DNA of 64,000 nt from Xiashengella succiniciproducens (GTDB taxonomy: Bacteria; Bacteroidota; Bacteroidia; Bacteroidales; Marinilabiliaceae), in contig NZ_CP098400.1 of the NCBI RefSeq assembly GCF_023674465.1, positions 1,454,801 to 1,518,800 on the forward strand. Reading direction: 5' to 3'. Shown here piece by piece: positions 26,684 through 34,690 of this stretch. The notes beneath the pieces are model-generated. The model saw only the letters and a list, made by a program, of their open reading frames with translations. It was not told the origin of the DNA and made no database searches. How positions within the stretch are numbered: the first letter of the stretch is position 1; each line of letters begins with the position of its first letter. A program made the position numbers and the translations under genes.

Positions 26684-27478
26684 ATGAAAAAAACAATATT
26701 TGAAATTACAAAAATGGATTGTCCTTCAGAGGAAAACCTAATCCGAATGAAATTGGACGGAATTTCAAGTATTGTGAATTTGGACTTTGATATTCCGAAC
26801 CGAAAATTGACAGTCTTTCACAGCGGAGAAACCGAACAAATCGAAAAGTCCGTTATTGAACTAAATTTAGGCGGGAAAAAAATCTCAACCGACCTAACCG
26901 ACCAAACGGAATTTAAAGAAAATGCAAACCAAAAAAAGTTACTTTGGTCTGTACTTGCCATAAATTTCGCCTTTTTCATAATCGAAATGACAACGGGAAT
27001 AATCTCAAAATCAATGGGACTTGTTGCCGACAGTTTAGATATGCTTGCGGACAGTTTCGTATACGGAATTAGCTTGTTTGCGGTTGGCGGAACGTTGATT
27101 AAGAAAAAGCGGATTGCCAAACTTGCTGGATATTTTCAAATTACACTTGCAATTATCGGATTTGTGGAAGTTTTAAGAAGGTTTTTCGGAGACGAGAAAC
27201 TACCCGATTTTTCGACAATGATTATCGTTTCGATTTTTGCACTTATCGCAAATGGAATTTGTCTTTACATTTTGCAAAAGTCAAAAAGCAAAGAAGAGGC
27301 ACATATGAAAGCAAGTATGATTTTCACCTCGAATGACGTGATTATCAATTTAGGAGTTATAATCGCTGGACTTTTGGTAAATTGGTTGAGTTCGAGTAAA
27401 CCTGATTTGATTATTGGAACAATCGTTTTTATTTTGGTAATTCAAGGGGCGTTTCGGATTTTGAAATTAAGTAAGTGA
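26684..27478 (+). CDS. Cation diffusion facilitator family protein with HMA-like N-terminus, copy 1
   Basis: A 264-residue membrane protein. Residues 1-75 resemble a ferredoxin-fold heavy-metal domain, but the usual CxxC is reduced to MDCPSEEN with one Cys. The membrane part has about six helices, including SMGLVADSLDMLADSFVYGI (an aspartate-rich metal site like the HxxxD/DxxxD of CDF transporters) and ASMIFTSNDVIINLGVIIAG with a second Asp. This fits proton-coupled efflux of Zn, Cd, Co or similar ions, though the metal cannot be told. The start at 26684 was chosen because the longer open frame upstream only translates attC 12. Identical to the gene at 27652. Confidence 0.82.
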   Translation: MKKTIFEITKMDCPSEENLIRMKLDGISSIVNLDFDIPNRKLTVFHSGETEQIEKSVIELNLGGKKISTDLTDQTEFKENANQKKLLWSVLAINFAFFIIEMTTGIISKSMGLVADSLDMLADSFVYGISLFAVGGTLIKKKRIAKLAGYFQITLAIIGFVEVLRRFFGDEKLPDFSTMIIVSIFALIANGICLYILQKSKSKEEAHMKASMIFTSNDVIINLGVIIAGLLVNWLSSSKPDLIIGTIVFILVIQGAFRILKLSK

Positions 27479-27494
27479 ATGGAAAAAGCACTAC

Positions 27495-27625
27495 TTACAA
27501 CAATGTATATAAAAAATAGGCGAAACAGTAATAAAATCAAGGCTTTTGGCTCGTATCAAACTTTGTGCTTAACCGAAAGTTTCGTGCTTCGTAATCGCCT
27601 ACTTTTCATATACTAAACGTTGTAA
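27495..27625 (+). repeat. attC site 13
   Basis: R'' TTACAAC (27495-27501) pairs with GTTGTAA opening cassette 13. R' is GTTGTAA (27619-27625). The outer stem AATGTATATAAAAAATAGGCGA pairs with TCGCCTACTTTTCATATACT. Confidence 0.87.
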
Positions 27626-27651
27626 GTAATGCCGAAAAACCCAGAAACCGA

Positions 27652-28446
27652 ATGAAAAAAACAATATTTGAAATTACAAAAATGGATTGTCCTTCAGAGG
27701 AAAACCTAATCCGAATGAAATTGGACGGAATTTCAAGTATTGTGAATTTGGACTTTGATATTCCGAACCGAAAATTGACAGTCTTTCACAGCGGAGAAAC
27801 CGAACAAATCGAAAAGTCCGTTATTGAACTAAATTTAGGCGGGAAAAAAATCTCAACCGACCTAACCGACCAAACGGAATTTAAAGAAAATGCAAACCAA
27901 AAAAAGTTACTTTGGTCTGTACTTGCCATAAATTTCGCCTTTTTCATAATCGAAATGACAACGGGAATAATCTCAAAATCAATGGGACTTGTTGCCGACA
28001 GTTTAGATATGCTTGCGGACAGTTTCGTATACGGAATTAGCTTGTTTGCGGTTGGCGGAACGTTGATTAAGAAAAAGCGGATTGCCAAACTTGCTGGATA
28101 TTTTCAAATTACACTTGCAATTATCGGATTTGTGGAAGTTTTAAGAAGGTTTTTCGGAGACGAGAAACTACCCGATTTTTCGACAATGATTATCGTTTCG
28201 ATTTTTGCACTTATCGCAAATGGAATTTGTCTTTACATTTTGCAAAAGTCAAAAAGCAAAGAAGAGGCACATATGAAAGCAAGTATGATTTTCACCTCGA
28301 ATGACGTGATTATCAATTTAGGAGTTATAATCGCTGGACTTTTGGTAAATTGGTTGAGTTCGAGTAAACCTGATTTGATTATTGGAACAATCGTTTTTAT
28401 TTTGGTAATTCAAGGGGCGTTTCGGATTTTGAAATTAAGTAAGTGA
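27652..28446 (+). CDS. Cation diffusion facilitator family protein with HMA-like N-terminus, copy 2
   Basis: Identical in protein sequence to the gene at 26684-27478, including the MDCPSEEN segment and the aspartates in the ADSLDMLAD helix. It has the same 32-bp leader after its own cassette start at 27620, so each copy is a complete cassette. Two copies would raise gene dosage, and the perfect identity points to a very recent duplication or continuing exchange between copies. Confidence 0.82.
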   Translation: MKKTIFEITKMDCPSEENLIRMKLDGISSIVNLDFDIPNRKLTVFHSGETEQIEKSVIELNLGGKKISTDLTDQTEFKENANQKKLLWSVLAINFAFFIIEMTTGIISKSMGLVADSLDMLADSFVYGISLFAVGGTLIKKKRIAKLAGYFQITLAIIGFVEVLRRFFGDEKLPDFSTMIIVSIFALIANGICLYILQKSKSKEEAHMKASMIFTSNDVIINLGVIIAGLLVNWLSSSKPDLIIGTIVFILVIQGAFRILKLSK

Positions 28447-28462
28447 ATGGAAAAAGCACTAC

Positions 28463-28593
28463 TTACAACAATGTATATAAAAAATAGGCGAAACAGTAAT
28501 AAAATCAAGGCTTTTGGCTCGTATCAAACTTTGTGCTTAACCGAAAGTTTCGTGCTTCGTAATCGCCTACTTTTCATATACTAAACGTTGCCA
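28463..28593 (+). repeat. attC site 14
   Basis: Copy of attC 13 up to the cut point. R'' TTACAAC is at 28463-28469 and R' is GTTGCCA (28587-28593), the latter now belonging to cassette 15. Confidence 0.87.
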
Positions 28594-28626
28594 GCAATTT
28601 AAAAGAACCCTCAACATACAATAACA

Positions 28627-30534
28627 ATGATAGAGCAATTTTTAAAATTTATTGAAACAGCAAAAGAAGACCTAAATATTCACAGACAGATTTCATTCGA
28701 AATTGGCTGTAGTGACACTACTTTAGAAATCATAGACAAGACTATCGCATTATCAACAATTTTAGTGAATAAGGTTAAAAACGGCGATTTTAAGATTAAC
28801 TATATTAACCAATTTCAATCTCATCTTACTAATATAATTAACACTTTACCTTTTAGGGGGAATAAAGATGCAAACTTTGTTAATCAGCAAAATCCTCAAT
28901 GGAAAAGCCAAATTAAGTTGCAGATTGACAATAATACAGCAAACATCATAAATCACTATCATCAACTTGAATTTAATCTTGACTTTTTCGAAAAAATAGG
29001 ATTTTTCAATAGTAATGTGGTAGCAATCGGTGCAAACGGTAGTGGAAAAACTACTCTCTCAAATAAGTTCAAAACATACTTGCAAAATAATGGAGTGGTA
29101 ATATCAGCTCAACGAATTCTGTTAGTACCAAGCTTTAATGCAATTGCTAATCCATCTCAGACTGCAAATGAACTAAAACAGGCACAATTACGAGATAAAT
29201 CAAATAAAAACGATAGAGAATTTGGTCACCTTCAACAGGAATTTTCTATTGTTCTAAAGAATCTGCTTGCTGAAAATATCGCAGCTGGTAATATGTACCG
29301 AAAAAAGTCAATAGAGTTATTTCAAACAGGGAAACAAATTGAAGAACCAAGTCTTACTAACTTAGATAAGACATTTGAAATATGGAATTCTCTAATTGAG
29401 CATAGAAAAATTGATTGTCAAGATGGAATAAACATAACAGCAATATCTGATGATGGTCGCTCATATCCTGCAATTCAAATGAGCGATGGGGAGAAAGTGA
29501 TGTTATACCTTATTGGACAAGTCTTACAGGCTCCATTAAATGGATTTATCGTAATTGATGAACCAGAAATGTATCTACACAAAACAATCTTAAAAAAATT
29601 ATGGGATAGCTTAGAAAAAGAAAGGCAGGATTGTCTATTCATTTATCTCACTCACGACTTGGACTTTGCAACAAGTAGAGCAACAGCAAAAAAGATATGG
29701 ATAAAATCCTTTACTCACCCCGATAAGTGGGAAATTGAGGACATTCCTACAGATGAAATTCCAGAAACATTACTATTTGAGTTGCTTGGTAGTAGAAAGA
29801 ATATATTGTTTTGTGAAGGGCAAAAGGGAAGCATTGATGAAAGAGTATTTTCAATCCTATTTCCTGAACTAACAATTATGCCAGTTGGGAGCTGTTTTGA
29901 TGTAATAAATCATACAAAAGCATTTAATAAACTGACAACAGTTAATACAACAGCAATTGGATTAATAGATTCAGACCATCATGATACATCCCGTTTAGCC
30001 AGTTTAAAAGATGAAAAAATATATAACTTCTCAATATCTGAAGTTGAAAATCTATTTTTGGATGAGAAGTTTCTTAAAAAAATGGCATCTCAATTACTGG
30101 TCGACATTGCTGAAATTGAAAAAGTAAAAAATGATGTTATTGAAGAGCTTGATAAGCTCAAAGTTATTCAGACATCAAATTATGTAAGCACTAAGATTAA
30201 TTACTATTTCAAAGATTCTCACGTTTCAAAGGGAAATAGCTTAGACCAAGTAGAAACAAATTTTCAAACATTTTCAGATAAGATAGAAATTACTGAATGG
30301 TATGGTACACGTATTACTGAATTGGAAAATATTGTAGCAAATAAGGACTATAAAAAGACTATTTCTGTTTTTAACAACAAAGGATTAAAAAGTATTGCGA
30401 TGAAATATCTCAAAATTTCGGACTTTACTGAACGTTCGATAAAATTGTTATTATCTGATATTGATGCTCAAGAAATTTTAATTGATTATTTCCCAAATGA
30501 AGTAAAAACTGCTGGCAACACGCGGTATAGTTAA
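28627..30534 (+). CDS. AAA ATPase fused to a DUF4435 TOPRIM-like domain, PARIS-like defence protein (cassette 15)
   Basis: A 635-residue protein. Residues 100-380 form an ABC/AAA15 ATPase: Walker A GANGSGKT (135-142), MSDGEKVMLYL signature, Walker B FIVIDEPEMYLH (D311, E312) and LTHDLDFA. From about residue 390 it continues as DUF4435: LFCEGQKGSIDE (E397), PVGSCFDVINHTKAF, IGLIDSDHHD (D448, D450) and FSISEVENLFL, the acidic pattern of OLD/TOPRIM-like nucleases. AriA (ATPase) and AriB (DUF4435) of the PARIS anti-phage system have these two parts, usually as two genes. This single gene looks like a fused version, but OLD-like standalone proteins are an alternative. It is alone in cassette 15 (28588-30637), and its last residues are encoded in the attC. 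Confidence 0.78.
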   Translation: MIEQFLKFIETAKEDLNIHRQISFEIGCSDTTLEIIDKTIALSTILVNKVKNGDFKINYINQFQSHLTNIINTLPFRGNKDANFVNQQNPQWKSQIKLQIDNNTANIINHYHQLEFNLDFFEKIGFFNSNVVAIGANGSGKTTLSNKFKTYLQNNGVVISAQRILLVPSFNAIANPSQTANELKQAQLRDKSNKNDREFGHLQQEFSIVLKNLLAENIAAGNMYRKKSIELFQTGKQIEEPSLTNLDKTFEIWNSLIEHRKIDCQDGINITAISDDGRSYPAIQMSDGEKVMLYLIGQVLQAPLNGFIVIDEPEMYLHKTILKKLWDSLEKERQDCLFIYLTHDLDFATSRATAKKIWIKSFTHPDKWEIEDIPTDEIPETLLFELLGSRKNILFCEGQKGSIDERVFSILFPELTIMPVGSCFDVINHTKAFNKLTTVNTTAIGLIDSDHHDTSRLASLKDEKIYNFSISEVENLFLDEKFLKKMASQLLVDIAEIEKVKNDVIEELDKLKVIQTSNYVSTKINYYFKDSHVSKGNSLDQVETNFQTFSDKIEITEWYGTRITELENIVANKDYKKTISVFNNKGLKSIAMKYLKISDFTERSIKLLLSDIDAQEILIDYFPNEVKTAGNTRYS

Positions 30535-30643
30535 TTGCCGGTCCAGTGCGTATTTGAGCGGCACAGCTCGTCTCAAAAGTAGTTGTAACTTGATAGAGCA
30601 GTGCTTCGAAATCGGCAACTAACCATACCGCCAAACGTTGCCA
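30513..30643 (+). repeat. attC site 15
   Basis: R'' TGGCAAC (30513-30519) is complementary to GTTGCCA opening cassette 15. R' is GTTGCCA (30637-30643). It is a near twin of attC 6 at the end of the BREX cassette (both have ACGCGGTATAGTTAATTGCC and CTAACCATACCGCCAAAC). Confidence 0.87.
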
Positions 30644-30671
30644 ACCATTTAAAAAAAACTACAGTACTAAT

Positions 30672-31892
30672 ATGAAACAGATTTTAATAATGGGATTGAT
30701 ATTCATATCCCAGCTTGGATTTTCACAGATAAAGGAATTAAATCCGACATCAACAAGACAATTAGATTTGAGTGTTGCAGGGGAAAAAGAATTCAATGAC
30801 AATCTTGAAGCCTGCAAAAAGATTTGGGATAAAATGTCAAATGGTGTAAAATATGACGATTTATCACAGCAAGAAAAAGACGCTCTTTCTAAAGTTGATG
30901 AAACTATGGAAGACTACTGGGATATTATCGGAGGAGGTTGCAGTTGGTATTGTGGAGGAGGCCCGAAAGAGGTTACTGCATCTAGTTATTTAAAATCACA
31001 AGGAGAAAATAATTACGAACCTAAAAATGCACATGATTTAAACTATAAAAATGTTTGGGTTGAGGGTGTTGACGGTTATGGTATTGGAGAATACCTTTTA
31101 TATACATTTAGCGGAACTTCCCCAAGAATAAATGAAATAATTGTTGTAAATGGATATGTAAAAAGTAAAACGGCTTGGGAGAACAACTCACGAGTTAAAA
31201 AACTGAAAGTTTACATTGATGACAAACCATATGCAATACTGAACCTTAAAGATATTCGAGGTTCACAGAGTTTTAAGATTGAGCCAATAGGGAATAGCGA
31301 CAGAAAGAATTGGGATATGCTTAAAACAAAACCTGATTGGACTTTGAAATTTGAAATACTGGATGTTTACAAAGGACTAAAATATGATGACGTTGTAATT
31401 TCAGAAATCTATTTTGACGGACTTGATGTTCATTGTTTTGCAAAAGGCACAGAAATCAAATTAGCCGATAACACCATCAAAAGCATTGAAGACTTACAAG
31501 TCGGTGATTTGGTTGCTTACATGGATTTTGATACTAAAACTATAAAATCTGCCAAAATTGAGAAAACGGAAAAAGTAATACATCATGGACTTGTAACTTA
31601 CCGATTTGAAAGCGGATTGACAATAACTTCAACTCAAGACCATCCTTTCAAAATTGACAATAAAGGTTGGGCTTCCCTAAAGCCTGATAAATCAAATCAA
31701 TACAAAGGATTTGAAAACATTGACAAAATAAAAATTGGTGACTTCTTTATAGCAGAAAACGGAACAGAAAAACTGGTTTCGATTGACTATTTAGAAGGAG
31801 AACAAGAAACTTGGACGATTTCAAAACTAAGTTCAGGTGATAATTTTATAGCAAACGGACTTATTGTTGGGGTCGAAGAATTAAACGATTGA
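30672..31892 (+). CDS. Secreted protein with discoidin/NADase-type glycan-binding domain and C-terminal Hint domain (cassette 16)
   Basis: A 406-residue protein with a signal peptide (MKQILIMGLIFISQLGFSQ). Residues 110-250 (VTASSYLKSQGENNYEPKNA, YKNVWVEGVDGYGIGEYLLY, RINEIIVVNGYVKS) match the NADase-type glycan-binding or F5/8-like beta-sandwich. From Cys255 a Hint domain follows: VHCFAKGTEIKLADNT, IEDLQVGDLVAYMD, STQDHPFKID and a final FIANGLIVGV. Hint domains cleave the peptide bond before their Cys and occur at the ends of secreted toxins and hedgehog-like proteins; there is nothing after the Hint module to splice. A self-cleaving surface protein is the inference. Sole gene of cassette 16. 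Confidence 0.75.
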   Translation: MKQILIMGLIFISQLGFSQIKELNPTSTRQLDLSVAGEKEFNDNLEACKKIWDKMSNGVKYDDLSQQEKDALSKVDETMEDYWDIIGGGCSWYCGGGPKEVTASSYLKSQGENNYEPKNAHDLNYKNVWVEGVDGYGIGEYLLYTFSGTSPRINEIIVVNGYVKSKTAWENNSRVKKLKVYIDDKPYAILNLKDIRGSQSFKIEPIGNSDRKNWDMLKTKPDWTLKFEILDVYKGLKYDDVVISEIYFDGLDVHCFAKGTEIKLADNTIKSIEDLQVGDLVAYMDFDTKTIKSAKIEKTEKVIHHGLVTYRFESGLTITSTQDHPFKIDNKGWASLKPDKSNQYKGFENIDKIKIGDFFIAENGTEKLVSIDYLEGEQETWTISKLSSGDNFIANGLIVGVEELND

Positions 31893-31904
31893 ACTATAAA
31901 CGGT

Positions 31905-32038
31905 TGGCAACATCATGTATAAAATATTGGGGGTTTATGTGTGTATAGGCAACTCCACTCCCCGTAGCAAATTAATTAACGGCAGACAATAACGTCGCTC
32001 GCAAGCCCCCAACAATTTCATACATGTGACCGTTAACC
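31905..32038 (+). repeat. attC site 16
   Basis: R'' TGGCAAC (31905-31911) is complementary to GTTGCCA opening cassette 16. R' is GTTAACC (32032-32038). Arms are ATCATGTATAAAATATTGGGGG and CCCCCAACAATTTCATACATG. It ends cassette 16 (30638-32032). Confidence 0.85.
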
Positions 32039-32061
32039 ACAAACATAAAAAACAGCAGCAT

Positions 32062-33525
32062 ATGTACAAATTATTGACACATCAATGGAAAGAGAAAATT
32101 CGATCTTCATTTTGGCAAAAGAATATTATACTAAATATTGTACTTGGTATTTTAGGATTGTATCTCATATTAAATTTTATTGCAGTTAGCTTTTTTGCAG
32201 ATAAAATACTGCTTGATGTATTTAAAGATTGTGATGTAATTGAATCATTTACAAGGTTATTATTCTACTATTTATTATTTGACTTGATTGCGAGGTTTTT
32301 CTTTCAACAACTACCAACCATCTCGATTCAACCATATCTTACGCTTCCAATAAAAAAAAACACATTAATACATTATCCAATTATAAAAAGTGTGTTCAGC
32401 TTTTTCAATCTATTGGCAATTCTACTTATACTCCCTTTTTTTATCAAGAATATTTATCTAACACAGAGTTTTCAGTTCAGTTTGTTATGGATCGTTACAG
32501 TATTATCACTGATTGCTGGAAATAATTTCCTCAATTTTTCCTTAAAGAAATATTTTTCGAGACAAGCTCTAATATCGCTACTATTTCTATCATTTGTTGG
32601 ACTTTTGATTTATCTCGACATTGCTAAAATCATATCTATATCAGAATATTTTTCAGCAGCTATTTTCTATTTGGTAAATACCACCACTTTTATTTTTGTT
32701 CCAGCTTTATTTGCGGTAATATCCTATTATTGGGCCTATACTATATTAAAAAACAACGCTTATATTGAAGATTCTCAAAAATTGACGATAAAAAAAAGTA
32801 ATGGATTTTCTTTCTTAAATAATTATGGAGAAATAGGTCAACTAATTGGAGTTGAATTGAAAATGATTTTACGAAACAAAAGACCTCGATCACTTTTGTA
32901 TATAAGTGGATTGTTTGTACTTTATGGTTTCATGTTCTATAAAAACGAGAATTTGGATAATTACATAATATTAAGTTTGTCAGGTCTTTTATTACCTGCA
33001 ATGTTTTCTACAAACTATGGACAATTCCTATTCTCATGGGAAAGTTCATTTTTTGATAGTTATTTGACAAACAAAATTTCCCATTTCAACTATATAAAGT
33101 CGAAACACATATTTTTTTCAATATCAAGTTCAATCGGATTTTTACTTGTTCTGCCATACGCGTTGATTAGTTCAAAAATCGCTTTCATTAATGCCGCTTT
33201 CTTATTGTATAATATTGGTATATCGTCAATAATAATGATGTTCTTTTGCACTTTTAATACATCATATATAGATTTAGGTAAAAGTCAATTTATGAACTAT
33301 CAAGGTACGGGCATAACGCAATTTTTAGTAATTCTACCAATAATAGGAATTCCGCTATTAATCTATTTTCTACATAAAATACTTGGAATTCTTCCCTATT
33401 ACTATTATTCAATAGCTGTAATAGGATTAATTGGAATAGCATTAAATAAACATATGTTGGAAATGGTTGAAAGCCGTTTTATGAAACGTAGATATAAAAT
33501 GGCTGTAGGTTTTAGAAAAAAATAA
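32062..33525 (+). CDS. ABC transporter permease, intact copy (cassette 17)
   Basis: A 487-residue integral membrane protein with about eleven hydrophobic segments spread over the whole length and a central cytoplasmic block rich in Lys/Arg (VELKMILRNKRPRS), as in DUF5687-type exporter permeases of Bacteroidota. The ATG at 32062 was chosen over the longer frame because upstream codons only translate the attC. It is followed after 7 bp by its ATPase. It matches the interrupted gene at 20770-23972 and shows the empty site of the IS1380 insertion at its codons 68-73. The substrate is unknown; drugs, peptides or lipids are possible. Confidence 0.82.
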   Translation: MYKLLTHQWKEKIRSSFWQKNIILNIVLGILGLYLILNFIAVSFFADKILLDVFKDCDVIESFTRLLFYYLLFDLIARFFFQQLPTISIQPYLTLPIKKNTLIHYPIIKSVFSFFNLLAILLILPFFIKNIYLTQSFQFSLLWIVTVLSLIAGNNFLNFSLKKYFSRQALISLLFLSFVGLLIYLDIAKIISISEYFSAAIFYLVNTTTFIFVPALFAVISYYWAYTILKNNAYIEDSQKLTIKKSNGFSFLNNYGEIGQLIGVELKMILRNKRPRSLLYISGLFVLYGFMFYKNENLDNYIILSLSGLLLPAMFSTNYGQFLFSWESSFFDSYLTNKISHFNYIKSKHIFFSISSSIGFLLVLPYALISSKIAFINAAFLLYNIGISSIIMMFFCTFNTSYIDLGKSQFMNYQGTGITQFLVILPIIGIPLLIYFLHKILGILPYYYYSIAVIGLIGIALNKHMLEMVESRFMKRRYKMAVGFRKK

Positions 33526-33532
33526 GAAAATT

Positions 33533-34222
33533 ATGATTGAGATATTTAATCTTCAAAAAGTATACGGAACTCAAATGGCTCTTTCCGTTGACAATCTTAA
33601 AATAGCCAAAAATGACTTTGTTGGTTTAGTAGGCAACAATGGAGCAGGAAAAACAACCATGCTTAGCTTAATACTCGACTTAATTGAACCTACAAAAGGA
33701 TATGTAACATCAAAATTGATAAAAGTTTCAGATTCTGATGAGTGGAAAAGTTATACTGGATCATTTCTAAATGAAGGTTTTCTTATTCCTTTTTTGAGTC
33801 CTATTGAATTTTTTGAGTTTATTGGAAGTTTGCACGGAAAAAACAGTGCTGATATTAAAGATTTTCTGGAAGAGAATGAGCAATTTTTCAAGCAAGATGC
33901 TTTTTCCGGTAAATATATTCGAGAACTGTCGGCAGGGAATAAAAATAAAATTGGCATTTTAGCTTCATTCCTTTCAAAACCAGAGATACTAATTCTTGAT
34001 GAACCTTTTTCTAATCTGGATCCAAGTTCTCAATCTTGGTTAAAATCAAAATTAAAAGCACTAAGCAATGAAGGTGTTACAATATTGATTTCAAGCCATG
34101 ATTTAAAACATGTAACTGAAGTGTGTAATCGAATACTTTTACTTGAAGATGGTCATATTGTTAAAGACACAAATACAAGTAATGAAACATTGATTGAGTT
34201 GGAGCAATATTTTGACATCTAA
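33533..34222 (+). CDS. ABC transporter ATP-binding protein, intact pair (cassette 17)
   Basis: A 229-residue ATPase identical to the one at 23980, with Walker A GNNGAGKTT, signature ELSAGNKNKIGI, Walker B ILILDEPFSNLD and ISSHD. Together with the permease just upstream it forms a complete two-gene exporter cassette (32033-34357). The ATP-binding chain ends eleven bases before the R'' box. Confidence 0.88.
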   Translation: MIEIFNLQKVYGTQMALSVDNLKIAKNDFVGLVGNNGAGKTTMLSLILDLIEPTKGYVTSKLIKVSDSDEWKSYTGSFLNEGFLIPFLSPIEFFEFIGSLHGKNSADIKDFLEENEQFFKQDAFSGKYIRELSAGNKNKIGILASFLSKPEILILDEPFSNLDPSSQSWLKSKLKALSNEGVTILISSHDLKHVTEVCNRILLLEDGHIVKDTNTSNETLIELEQYFDI

Positions 34223-34232
34223 AAATGTCAGT

Positions 34233-34363
34233 GGTTAACAAGCAATATAACCAATGTCGGGCGCGGTGGTAGCTTGAAAGCGTCTGCCCCGCTCAAAGTT
34301 TTGTAACGGTTGACAGGGATGTCGCCCGCATTCCGCCACTGGTCATATTGCAAACCGTTGTGT
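34233..34363 (+). repeat. attC site 17
   Basis: R'' GGTTAAC (34233-34239) is complementary to GTTAACC opening cassette 17. R' is GTTGTGT (34357-34363). Its body is the same as attC 10, so the whole cassette was duplicated, not only its genes. Confidence 0.87.
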
Positions 34364-34491
34364 GGCAGCTAGAAAAACGACAGTGCAAATTGACAACGAC
34401 ATAGTTTGACGGATTGACAATTTAACTTAGCAAAAAACGGGAAAGCTGAAAACCGATTTAGAGTAAGCAAGTTTTAAAACAATTAAATGTT

Positions 34492-34686
34492 ATGGCACTT
34501 TACAAACTTACAGCACCAAGACAATTTGGAGATATGCCGAAAGGATATACATTTCAAGTTCCTTCTGCTTCAACGCCGACACCAAATGCTCAAGATGTAG
34601 AGAAGGAAATTATAAGATTGGGGTTTAACAAACAAGCTCAATCTTACAAAAGTCCTGGAAATTTTAAAGTAGAAAAAATTAGCTAG
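34492..34686 (+). CDS. Small conserved-looking hypothetical protein (cassette 18, gene 1)
   Basis: A 64-residue soluble protein with a compact pattern: MALYKLTAPRQFGDMPKGYT, a Pro/Thr/Ser linker, then a helix DVEKEIIRLGFNKQAQSY and a short final strand. No signal peptide. It ends 4 bp before the GIY-YIG gene, so the two are probably co-transcribed. I do not recognise a named family. About 130 bp of non-coding leader precede it within cassette 18. Confidence 0.55.
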   Translation: MALYKLTAPRQFGDMPKGYTFQVPSASTPTPNAQDVEKEIIRLGFNKQAQSYKSPGNFKVEKIS

Positions 34687-34690
34687 TTCA

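Larger units (their letters stand above)
26652..28587 (+). repeat. Tandem exact duplication of one 968-bp cassette (cassettes 13 and 14)
   Basis: 26652-27619 and 27620-28587 have the same length, the same gene and the same attC. I found no difference reading through them. The unit boundary falls exactly at the G/TT cut points, as integrase-mediated re-insertion would give, while the attC in front of the first copy (site 12) is of another sequence. Confidence 0.9.
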
